From Vicinamibacterales bacterium (GTDB lineage Bacteria > Acidobacteriota > Vicinamibacteria > Vicinamibacterales > UBA8438), in contig CATQHX010000049.1 in the NCBI GenBank assembly GCA_958296065.1, positions 1 through 44,996 on the forward strand: a stretch of 44,996 bases of DNA, in the 5' to 3' direction. Below the pieces are notes generated by a model. That model searched no databases. It was not told the DNA's origin and saw only the letters and a program-made list of their open reading frames with translations. Made by a program: the position numbers and the translations under genes. Within the stretch, counting starts at the first letter, position 1. Each line of letters begins with the position of its first letter. Positions 7,365-14,881 of this stretch are shown piece by piece.

Positions 7365-9089
7365 TCAGAGCGAGCTCGAAAAGGTGTGGCCGAGCTCGCG
7401 CATGACCTCCTCGGCCGCCCGGACGCCGTGGTACTGCGCTTCCTCGAAGAGCGAGATCCCGCTCATGTCGGAGTGGGCGAACCGCACCGGGCCGTGCGCC
7501 GCCGCCGCCGACCGGCGCGCCTCGCCCCAGATGAAACCCGGTACCGGGCGGATCATCGCGTGGCCCCAGAGCATGATGTCGGCGTGCGTCACCGTCGACT
7601 CGATGCCGGGATGCGCCTGCCCGAGGTCCGCGAGGATCAGCGACACCCACTCGCGCCAGTCCTGCTCCAGCATCCAGGCGCGGGCCACCTCCGGGTTCGG
7701 GACGGCGAGTGGCAGGTAATAGGTCAGGACGCTGCGCCCGGTCGTCATCCGCAGGTTCTGGTGGGTCGCCACCACGTAACCGAGCGACGGGCTGTCGTGG
7801 AGCACGTTGTCCCATGCCGCCCCTTCGGGGAGACGGTCGACCGTGAGATTCGCCACCAGCCACGGGCTGTAGGTAAACGCCTCGGCGCCTGCCGCCGGGT
7901 AGCCGTCGATCACCCGCGGCGCGGTAAACCGCGGCAGGGCGTAGATGCACCGGCGCGCCCGGAAACGGACGAGCGTGTCGTCGCGCGTGTCCAGGGCGTC
8001 GACGTGGACGCCACCTTCCGCGGGGCCGGACCCCGCGCCGCCGGCCGCCGGGGTTTCGGGTACACCTCCTTCGACCGGACCGACGCGGTAGACGAGCATG
8101 CCGGTACGGACGCGAGCCCCTGCGCGGTCCATGAAGTGCCGCACGATGCGGCCGTTGCCCTCCGGCCAGGTCAGGTACTCGGCCTCGGCGGGACGGGAGC
8201 AGAAGTAGTGCCACCCCGCCCAGGCCGAGGTGGTGTCGAGCGTGCACCCGTAGTCGTCGCGGCAGCAATAGTCGACGTACCAGCGCAGCCCCGTCGAGGC
8301 CCACCCCGCGCGGTCGAAGTACTCCCGCATCGAGATGCGGTCCAGCGCCAGGATCTCGGAGTCGGTGGTGCCGGCGGCGATCGGCAAGGCGAACGCGCGC
8401 CGGCCCTGCGCGTCCCGGTAGTCGCCGTACCGCCGCACCCGCGTCTCGAACGCCGCAAGCGCCTCCCTGTCGCCGCCGCCGCCCGCGCCGTCCGCATCGA
8501 CGATGTCTCGCGCCGACAACCCCTCGATCCATCGGCCATCCAGGAACATCCGCTCCTGCGGGGCGTGGCACAGATGCCGCGGATCGTAGACCGGCTCACC
8601 GTCCGGTCCGTAGTCCTGAATCAGACCCATCTCCGCGACCAGCTCGCGCACGGCGGTCGATTCGACGGTCGGCGTCGGCAGATAGTGGGCTCCCCAGGGA
8701 TACGCGGAGACGGCGTTCTCGCCCCAGCGGGCGTTTCCTCCGGGCTCCGGTTCGAGCTCCAACAGCGTGAAGTCGTGAAACCCGGAGCCGGCGAGCTTCC
8801 AGGCGGCGGACAGCCCGGCCATGCCGGCGCCCGCGATGACCACCGCCGTGTCGCGGACCTGTTGCGGCTCCGGAAGGGAGCCCTCCCGCAGCCGATGGCC
8901 GGCCGTGTGCGAAGCACCGACGATGCGACCGGTGATGCGACCGGCATCCAGCGCCCGGTCCGCGGATGACGGCGGGCGAGGCACGCAACCCAGCGTCAGC
9001 GCGGCCGCGGCGCCGGATCCCATGCGCAGCAGCAGGTCCCGTCGCGTCAGCCTGTGGTCCGTCGCGCGCGTGGGTCCGAGCGGCAGCAT
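7365..9089 (-). CDS. Tat-exported FAD-dependent amine oxidase-like protein
   Basis: A 574-residue flavoprotein. The N-terminus carries a twin-arginine signal, TRRDLLLRMGSGAAAALTLGC (R16, R17), ending at C35 in a lipobox-like LTLGC, so it is probably exported folded and possibly lipid-anchored. The FAD dinucleotide motif VVIAGAGMAGLSAAW spans about 83-97, followed by LLELEPEPGGNA, the second part of the Rossmann fingerprint. The C-terminal GISLFEEAQYHGVRAAEEV fits the FAD-closing segment of the amine oxidase/protoporphyrinogen oxidase superfamily. Three bases separate it from the upstream aminopropyltransferase gene, so they are co-transcribed. That pairing makes a polyamine the likely substrate, but this is inference. 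Short Cys clusters (YCCRDDYGC) are unusual for the family. Confidence 0.82.
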   Translation of the reverse strand: MLPLGPTRATDHRLTRRDLLLRMGSGAAAALTLGCVPRPPSSADRALDAGRITGRIVGASHTAGHRLREGSLPEPQQVRDTAVVIAGAGMAGLSAAWKLAGSGFHDFTLLELEPEPGGNARWGENAVSAYPWGAHYLPTPTVESTAVRELVAEMGLIQDYGPDGEPVYDPRHLCHAPQERMFLDGRWIEGLSARDIVDADGAGGGGDREALAAFETRVRRYGDYRDAQGRRAFALPIAAGTTDSEILALDRISMREYFDRAGWASTGLRWYVDYCCRDDYGCTLDTTSAWAGWHYFCSRPAEAEYLTWPEGNGRIVRHFMDRAGARVRTGMLVYRVGPVEGGVPETPAAGGAGSGPAEGGVHVDALDTRDDTLVRFRARRCIYALPRFTAPRVIDGYPAAGAEAFTYSPWLVANLTVDRLPEGAAWDNVLHDSPSLGYVVATHQNLRMTTGRSVLTYYLPLAVPNPEVARAWMLEQDWREWVSLILADLGQAHPGIESTVTHADIMLWGHAMIRPVPGFIWGEARRSAAAAHGPVRFAHSDMSGISLFEEAQYHGVRAAEEVMRELGHTFSSSL

Positions 9090-9092
9090 GGC

Positions 9093-10637
9093 CTAGGATC
9101 CCCCCGCCACGTAGCGCTCCCACCCGGCCGCGTGGTACCGCACCAGGATCTGGTTATTGAGGTGATTCACCTCCACCGGCAGCGCGGCCATGTCGGCGGG
9201 AAAGTCGAACAGCGCGCGGGAGATGGCGGGCGTGAGATACCGGAGCCCCGGCGGCAACGCATCCGGCACCGTCAGCGAGGCGTGCGAAGCCAGCACGTAG
9301 CCCCATTCGCCGAAGGTGGGGACCGGAGCGTGATACGGCCGGGCCTGGAGCCCGGCCGCGCGGATCGTCTCCACGATGCACCAGAATGCCAGTCGGGAAA
9401 CCAGTGGCGACGTGCTCTGGAGCGCCGCCACGCCGCCCGGGGCAAGCCGCTCGCGCAGGCGCCGGTAGAAGGTGGTGGTGTAGAGCTTGCCGAGCGAGTA
9501 GGTGCGCGGGTCGGGAAAATCGACCACGATGAAATCGTAGTGGCTCGCGTCCGACTCGAGCCAGACGAACGCGTCGGCGTTGACGACCTCGACCCGGGGC
9601 GATCGCAACGCGTGGTCGTTGAGCGCGGCGAAGACCTCGTGGTCGCGGAAGATCTCGGTCATCAGCGGGTCGAGGTCGACCAGCGTGATCGCCTGGACGC
9701 GATCGTCCTTCAGGATCTCGCGGACCGCCATCCCGTCGCCGCCCCCGAGCACCAGGACGCGGCGCGGGTCGGCGACCGACGCCAGCCCGGGATGCACCAG
9801 CGCCTCGTGATAGCGGTACTCGTCCAGCGACGAGAACTGCAGGTTGCCGTCCAGGAACAGCCGCACGCCGCCCTGCCCCTGCGTCAGCACGATGCGCTGG
9901 TAGGGCGACGAGCGCGTCAGGACCACCGGATCGTCGTAGAGCCGCCGCTCCGACCAGTCCACCAGGTTGTCGGAGTACACGGCTCCCAGCACGAGCACGC
10001 CGAGCGCGGCGTAGGCCTGCGCGGTCAGCCGCGGCCGGCGGTGCTGCTTGCGGAAGACGTGGCAGGTCCACACCGCCACGACCACGTTGAGCCCGCCGAA
10101 CACGAAGGACGAGCGCATCAGTCCGACCTGCGGCACGAGCCAGAGCGGAAAGAGCAACGATGCGGCCAAGGCTCCCAGGTAGTCGAGCGACAGCACCTTC
10201 GAGACGAGGTCGTGCAGCGGAAACTCGTCCTTCAGGATGCGGATCAGGAACGGAATCTCCAGCCCCACCAGCACGCCGGTGGCGGTCACCCAGGTGTACA
10301 GCACGACCCGAAACGCACCGAGCTCGCTGAAGGCGAAGAAGAGCACCGGCGAGGAGAGTCCGCCGACGAGCCCCACGAGAATCTCGATCTCGATGAAGCG
10401 GGCGATCAGGTCTCTCTCGAAGTAGCGCGACAGATACGACCCTACCCCCATCGAGAAGAGGTAGACGCCGATGACCGTCGAGAACTGCGTGACGCTGTCG
10501 CCCAGCAGGTAGCTGGCGATGGTTCCGGACAGCAGCTCGTAGATGAGCCCGCAGGTGGCGATGGTGAAGACGGCTATCAGCAGGACGCGGGTCCGGGCGC
10601 CCGCGCGGTCGGTCGCCTCGGCGGGCCGCTCGTCCAT
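9093..10637 (-). CDS. speE: Membrane-fused polyamine aminopropyltransferase (spermidine synthase family)
   Basis: The gene codes for 514 residues from the ATG at 10637; the frame stays open further upstream, but that extension reads like non-coding sequence. The N-terminal ~210 residues hold about seven transmembrane helices (VLLIAVFTIATCGLIYELLSG onward). The C-terminal domain is the spermidine synthase fold: the nucleotide-binding motif VLVLGGGDGMAVREIL, the acidic VDLDPLM, VVNADAFVWL, and VVDFPDPRTYSLGKLYTTTFY carrying the catalytic aspartate region. It should transfer aminopropyl groups from decarboxylated SAM to an amine at the cytoplasmic membrane face; the acceptor is not known. Membrane-fused members recur beside DUF350/DUF4178 genes, as here. 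It is followed after 3 bases by the amine oxidase gene. Confidence 0.85.
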   Translation of the reverse strand: MDERPAEATDRAGARTRVLLIAVFTIATCGLIYELLSGTIASYLLGDSVTQFSTVIGVYLFSMGVGSYLSRYFERDLIARFIEIEILVGLVGGLSSPVLFFAFSELGAFRVVLYTWVTATGVLVGLEIPFLIRILKDEFPLHDLVSKVLSLDYLGALAASLLFPLWLVPQVGLMRSSFVFGGLNVVVAVWTCHVFRKQHRRPRLTAQAYAALGVLVLGAVYSDNLVDWSERRLYDDPVVLTRSSPYQRIVLTQGQGGVRLFLDGNLQFSSLDEYRYHEALVHPGLASVADPRRVLVLGGGDGMAVREILKDDRVQAITLVDLDPLMTEIFRDHEVFAALNDHALRSPRVEVVNADAFVWLESDASHYDFIVVDFPDPRTYSLGKLYTTTFYRRLRERLAPGGVAALQSTSPLVSRLAFWCIVETIRAAGLQARPYHAPVPTFGEWGYVLASHASLTVPDALPPGLRYLTPAISRALFDFPADMAALPVEVNHLNNQILVRYHAAGWERYVAGGS

Positions 10638-10793
10638 GGAGCTACGATCCTGCAACTGTTTCAAGCGGGGGCTGCGCCGAAGCCCGAATGCGCCCGCGCA
10701 TTCGGCGCGCGCTGCCGGCAACCCGGCGCGGCTGGCGGGAGAAGGGCAGGCGGACGCCGAGAGCCAAATGCCGCGGCGCCCGCCCGTGAATGA

Positions 10794-11432
10794 CTAGAGC
10801 CCTTCTGCCTGCTTCATGAGGTTGCCGTGCGTCTGGGCGACCTCGAGTCCGCCCTCGCCTTCCTGCCACCCGGTGCGGCCGTCGTCGTTGGCGTCCACGC
10901 CGGAGAGCAGCGCCTGGGCCAGCGCGCTGAGCTCGGCCACCAGGCTCGCGGCATCATCGGCCGACGTGGCCATGTCGATCTTCTGCGCCAGCATGACGAT
11001 CTCGTCCGCGCGCGTCACCGTGTTCTGGGCCGAGGTGGCGACGTGATTGGCGTGCGTCTTCACCGCGCCGGAAGCGTCTTCGGAGTTGGCCGCGGCCATG
11101 ATGTGCTTGGCCGCGCCCTCTGCCGCCTGCTTGACGCCGTAGCCGTTGCCCGGCCCGTTCTCGATCTGCGTCGGATCGACCGCGTGCAGCACGTGCGCGG
11201 TGTGACGCTTGATCGAGTCGAGGTTGCTCGGGTCGGATGCCGCGAGCGAGGCGTGCCGCGCCGCAATCTCGGCCTCGGCGATCGCGGCCGGCAGCAAACC
11301 GGCCATCTCGGGCGTGTCGTTCCACCGGTCCATCACGTGGCCGATGTGGTTGTGCGCCTGCGCGGCGGCGCCCTGGACGCCGGCGACGAGCGCGAGGACG
11401 AGAACGAGGCCGATGCCGGTTGCGCGTGTCAT
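10794..11432 (-). CDS. Exported helical protein with a C-terminal EF-hand loop
   Basis: The product is 212 residues from the ATG at 11432, which has GAGGAGG just upstream on the minus strand. An N-terminal signal peptide (TGIGLVLVLALVAGVQGAAAQA) is followed by AHNHIGHVMDRW, several His-rich helices (KRHTAHVLHAVDPTQ, KTHANHVATSAQN) and alanine-rich helical stretches. Residues 180-191 read DANDDGRTGWQE, a textbook EF-hand loop with D1, N3, D5, G6 and E12. I do not recognise a family. The protein is probably periplasmic; Ca2+ or other metal binding is predicted from the loop and histidines. It lies 156 bases upstream of the aminopropyltransferase on the same strand and may belong to that unit. 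Confidence 0.72.
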   Translation of the reverse strand: MTRATGIGLVLVLALVAGVQGAAAQAHNHIGHVMDRWNDTPEMAGLLPAAIAEAEIAARHASLAASDPSNLDSIKRHTAHVLHAVDPTQIENGPGNGYGVKQAAEGAAKHIMAAANSEDASGAVKTHANHVATSAQNTVTRADEIVMLAQKIDMATSADDAASLVAELSALAQALLSGVDANDDGRTGWQEGEGGLEVAQTHGNLMKQAEGL

Positions 11433-11833
11433 GGGAATCCTCCTCGGGATCGGACGGCGGCCCCGGAATCTCGAGGCCGCCGGGTGAACGCTAGCCTCCC
11501 TAATATACCGTGGGCCGAACGGGACGAGAACCGTGCCGCGCGGCAGCGCTCCGGCAGGGCAAGTCGGCCGGCGAGAACGCGACAGGTGAAGCGCGCCGGG
11601 GGGTGCCGCCTTCCCGGGCCATACGCCCGTGGAGTTCGACAAGACGCGCGCACCTGTCAACAACCGGAACTGTACGAGCCCGACGTAACAAACAGGCTAC
11701 GAGGCCGTTGCCCCTTCGTAAAATCCGGCGCGAAGCTCCCCGTCGGATCACCCGTGACGAATGCCGAGCGCAGGCGGGGCGCTCGGCATGGCTTTCCGAT
11801 ATGCTTGAGGTATACGGTTTTCGTCCTCTTCCG
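11433..11833. other. 401-bp divergent intergenic region
   Basis: This separates the EF-hand protein gene (minus) from the exported protein gene (plus) and must hold both promoters. AT-rich patches occur at 11502-11507 (TATATT on the minus strand, a possible -10) and at 11681-11695. A perfect hairpin lies at 11761-11789. I see no convincing coding frame in it. Confidence 0.5.
11761..11789. promoter_or_regulatory. Perfect 11-bp inverted repeat (hairpin or operator)
   Basis: ATGCCGAGCGC (11761-11771) is the exact reverse complement of GCGCTCGGCAT (11779-11789), separated by seven bases. No T-run follows, so a classical intrinsic terminator is unlikely in either direction. It lies 45 bases before the start at 11834 and could be an operator or a 5'-UTR stem-loop. 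Confidence 0.5.
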
Positions 11834-12325
11834 ATGCTCGATCCGCGCAAGACTTCCTCGCTGTTCCTCGTGGCCGCCGCGGCACTGGCTTCGATGGCGA
11901 CCGACTGTGAACAGTCGCCGCGAGGCCTGGAGCCGTCGCCACTGGTCCGGGTCGAGATCCGACTGGAAAGCGAACCGGCGGCCGAACCGGCCGCCGACCA
12001 GCAGACCGCTTTCGAGCGCTGCGTGGAGCGCATGGAGGTGGAGAACAACGTCAGGCCGAGCTGGCGCGACTACGCGCCGACGACGCTGACCGAGACGGCC
12101 CCGAACATCTTCCTGGCCGAGTTCTTCGACGTGCCGGCCAACGTCGTCCACACGATGACGGTGCACGATCGCAACCAGTGCCGGCGCGACCCGCTCGGAG
12201 ACGGTCGCGTCTCCGCCGGGATCACTGTCAACGGGACGATTGTCGAGCGGGTCATCGCCGCGACGGACGCACTTCAGTTCAGCATCGACGAGGACGGCGT
12301 CGTCATGTCGCCGGCCGTCGGCTAG
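11834..12325 (+). CDS. Small exported hypothetical protein
   Basis: The chosen ATG at 11834 gives 163 residues; an in-frame ATG at 11801 would add eleven. The N-terminus MLDPRKTSSLFLVAAAALASMATDC is a probable signal peptide, but the cysteine lacks a canonical lipobox. A Pro/Ala/Glu linker is followed by a compact domain (FERCVERMEVENNVRPSW, NIFLAEFFDVPANVVHTMTV, VSAGITVNGTIVERVI) with two cysteines (FERCVE, RNQCRR) that could form a disulfide. I do not recognise the family; the C-terminal half looks like a small beta-rich periplasmic domain. The TAG stop is formed by the first three bases of repeat copy B. Neighbours give no functional hint. Confidence 0.6.
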   Translation: MLDPRKTSSLFLVAAAALASMATDCEQSPRGLEPSPLVRVEIRLESEPAAEPAADQQTAFERCVERMEVENNVRPSWRDYAPTTLTETAPNIFLAEFFDVPANVVHTMTVHDRNQCRRDPLGDGRVSAGITVNGTIVERVIAATDALQFSIDEDGVVMSPAVG

Positions 12326-12430
12326 GAGCTTGCGCCGCGGGACGCAGCGAAGCGAAGTGCTGCGGCGCAAGGTCATGGAGCGGGGGGGATGGGCCGAAAC
12401 GCCGAGCCAGCGAGGCGTTTCGGGGCGCTA
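12323..12430 (+). repeat. Dispersed double-hairpin repeat, copy B
   Basis: This 108-bp element starts TAGGAGCTTGCGCC and ends GGGGCGCTA. Hairpin 1 pairs TTGCGCCGC (12330-12338) with GCGGCGCAA (12362-12370). Hairpin 2 pairs CCGAAACGCC (12394-12403) with GGCGTTTCGG (12414-12423), perfect over 10 bp with a 10-base loop. It is nearly identical to copy C at 31366 and is related in reverse to copy A at 1244. Its first triplet is the stop codon of the preceding gene. Confidence 0.88.
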
Positions 12431-12468
12431 AGCGCTCGACGGTCTGCCACCAGCGGGCGGGCGCTACA

Positions 12469-14079
12469 ATGCGATTCATGCACGACACGTGTCGTTCCCG
12501 CATCGAGACCATGGCGGTGGCCGTGGCGCTTCTCGCAGTCGCCCCCACCCTGTACGCCCAGCCTGCCGATCCCGAGATCGTGACCGCCATTCGCGAGGAG
12601 GGGCTCCAGCGGTCGCAAGCGATGGAGATCGTCAGTTGGCTGAGCGACGTCTACGGCCCGCGCGTCACCGGCACGCCGGCGATCGAGGCCGCCAAGGACT
12701 GGGCGGCCGAGCGCATGCGCTCATGGGGCCTGGCAGTCTCGGAGGAGCGCTTCGCTTACGGCCGCGGCTGGTCGCTCGAGCGTTTCCATGCGCATATGCT
12801 GGAGCCGCAGGTGATGCCGATCATCGGCTACCCGCGCGCCTGGACCCCGGGCACGGATGGCACGGTGACGGCCGACGTCGTGCGGGTCGACATCAGCTCG
12901 CGCGCCGCGCTCGAACGGCACCGCGGCCGGCTGCGCGGGAAGATCGTGTTGACCCAGGAGCCGCGCGACGTCGGGATGCTGGAGGGCGATCTGGTTCTGC
13001 GCATGGACGACCGCCTCCTGGAGGAAGCGGCGCAACCGCCGGCCGGGCGATCACGCCAGGCGAGCAGCGGCGGCAGCGGCGCGCGGCTCCAGGACCACGT
13101 GCAGGCGTTCTTCCTGGAGGAGGGGGTCGTCGCGGTGCTCGATCGGGGGAGCGATCTCTCCCTGGTCGGCGGAGCGCCGCTCGGCAGCGACCTGGTCTGG
13201 CCGACGCAGCGCACGGACGGCGGGACGCTGTTCGTCGGTCGCGGCGGGTCGCGGGCAACGGGAGAGAGAGAGGTCGTCCCGGCGGCGACCATCGCGGTCG
13301 AGCACTACAACCGGATGGTCCGCGTTCTCGACAAGGGCCTGCCCGTCACCGTCGAGATCAACATCCGGACCCGCTTCCACGACGAGGTCCGGCCCAACGG
13401 CTTCAACCTGCTCGGCGAGCTGGCGGGGACCGACCTCGCCGACGAAGTGGTGATTCTCGGCGCGCACTTCGACTCGACGCACGCCTCGACGGGAGCGACC
13501 GACAACGCGGCCGGCGTCGCCGCGATGATGGAAGCGCTGCGCATCCTGCAGGCGGTGGAGGCCCGCCCGCGGCGCACGATCCGGGTGGCGCTGTGGGGCG
13601 GCGAGGAGGAGGGGCTGCTGGGATCGCGCGCCTACGTCGGGCGTCACTATGCGAACCGCCGGACGATGGATCTGCTGCCGGACCATGAGCAGGTGTCGGC
13701 CTACTACAACCTGGACAACGGCGCGGGCCGCATCCGGGGCATCTGGCTGCAGGGCAACGCCGCGGCGGCGCCCCTGTTCCGCAACTGGATGCGCGATCTC
13801 ACCGACCTGGGCGTCACCACGACAGGCCGGCGGTCGACGCGCGGCACCGACCATCTCTCGTTCGACGACGTCGGACTGCCGGGATTCCAGTTCATCCAGG
13901 ACCGCCTGGAGTACAACTCCCGGACGCACCACTCCAACATGGACGTCTTCGACCGCGTGCAGCGCGACGACCTGCTGCAGATGGCCGTCGTCGCGGCGAC
14001 CTTCGCCTACCGGACGGCCATGCTCGACGAGCGGTTGCCGCGCAAGCCGTTGCCCGCGTCCCGATCCCGTCGGCGCTGA
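12469..14079 (+). CDS. Exported M28 family Zn-aminopeptidase
   Basis: The product is 536 residues from ATG 12469; ATG 12478 is equally possible and the choice adds only three residues before the signal peptide (MAVAVALLAVAPTLYAQ). A PA-like insert domain (RGRLRGKIVLTQEPRDVG) precedes the M28 peptidase domain. Metal ligands and catalytic residues are visible in GAHFDSTHASTGATDNAAG (His about 333, Asp in the second half), the EEEGLLGS glutamates and HHSNMDVFD near the C-terminus. The family uses two zinc ions to remove N-terminal residues from peptides in the periplasm or outside the cell. The start lies 38 bases after repeat copy B, so its promoter must lie in or near the repeat. Confidence 0.9.
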   Translation: MRFMHDTCRSRIETMAVAVALLAVAPTLYAQPADPEIVTAIREEGLQRSQAMEIVSWLSDVYGPRVTGTPAIEAAKDWAAERMRSWGLAVSEERFAYGRGWSLERFHAHMLEPQVMPIIGYPRAWTPGTDGTVTADVVRVDISSRAALERHRGRLRGKIVLTQEPRDVGMLEGDLVLRMDDRLLEEAAQPPAGRSRQASSGGSGARLQDHVQAFFLEEGVVAVLDRGSDLSLVGGAPLGSDLVWPTQRTDGGTLFVGRGGSRATGEREVVPAATIAVEHYNRMVRVLDKGLPVTVEINIRTRFHDEVRPNGFNLLGELAGTDLADEVVILGAHFDSTHASTGATDNAAGVAAMMEALRILQAVEARPRRTIRVALWGGEEEGLLGSRAYVGRHYANRRTMDLLPDHEQVSAYYNLDNGAGRIRGIWLQGNAAAAPLFRNWMRDLTDLGVTTTGRRSTRGTDHLSFDDVGLPGFQFIQDRLEYNSRTHHSNMDVFDRVQRDDLLQMAVVAATFAYRTAMLDERLPRKPLPASRSRRR

Positions 14080-14252
14080 CCCACTCGCGCGGTCACGCTC
14101 TCCGGCGGCTGCCGGCCCGCATCCCGACATCGGTGGTGCCGACCCCTTCGCCCGTCGCGCGCGGGGGACGGCGAATCGGCGGCGCCCTCACCCACCCGCG
14201 ACACCACAAGGTAGACTGCACGCGAACAATCCGGATGGGGAGGATGCAATCC

Positions 14253-14879
14253 ATGAGCAGACGGCATCTGCAGATGCTGGCAGTCCGTGGCGGAGCCCGG
14301 CTGCTGGGACTGATCGCCGCGCTGGCGATCGCGGCTTGCGGCGGAGGCGGCGCCGAGTCGGGCTCCGGTGCGGAGAGCGACGCGGCGGCGGACGGCAACG
14401 CCTTGCCGATAATGGCCCTCGAGGACGTCAAGCCCAGTCAGAGCGGCCTGGTATGGCAGGAGGTGGCGAACACGCAGATCGAGGTCACCTACGACCGGCC
14501 GGTCGCCCGCGGCCGCGATCTGTTCGGGGGCATCGTGCCGTTCGGCGAGATCTGGAACCCGGGCGCCAATGACGCCACCGCCATTTCCTTCACCCGCGAC
14601 GTGACCATCAACGGCAACGCGTTGCCGGCCGGCAAGTACAGCCTCTGGGCGATCCCCGATCCCAACCGCTGGACGCTCATCTTCAACCGGCAGGCGGACG
14701 TCTACCACACGCCCTATCCCGGCGAGGACGACGACGCGCTGCGGTTCATGGCGTCGCCGCGCCGCGGGGCGCACATGGAGACGCTGGCCTTCTACTTCGC
14801 GGCCGTCGAGAAGAAGGACGCGGAGCTGCGGCTGCACTGGGGCGAAACCTACGTCCCCTTCAACATCGCGGTGCCATAG
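14253..14879 (+). CDS. DUF2911 lipoprotein
   Basis: The ATG at 14253 is preferred because GGGGAGG (14237-14243) lies 9 bases upstream; two earlier in-frame ATGs at 14235 and 14244 overlap or touch that site. The 208-residue product has a signal sequence ending at a good lipobox (LAIAAC), then an acidic Ser/Gly linker. The DUF2911 domain shows IEVTYDRPVARGRDLFGG, GEIWNPGANDATAISF, LPAGKYSLWAIP and WTLIFNRQ. The family is common in Bacteroidetes and Acidobacteriota exported proteomes and has no established function. Two bases separate it from the amidase gene, so the two are probably co-transcribed. Confidence 0.88.
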   Translation: MSRRHLQMLAVRGGARLLGLIAALAIAACGGGGAESGSGAESDAAADGNALPIMALEDVKPSQSGLVWQEVANTQIEVTYDRPVARGRDLFGGIVPFGEIWNPGANDATAISFTRDVTINGNALPAGKYSLWAIPDPNRWTLIFNRQADVYHTPYPGEDDDALRFMASPRRGAHMETLAFYFAAVEKKDAELRLHWGETYVPFNIAVP

Positions 14880-14881
14880 CG

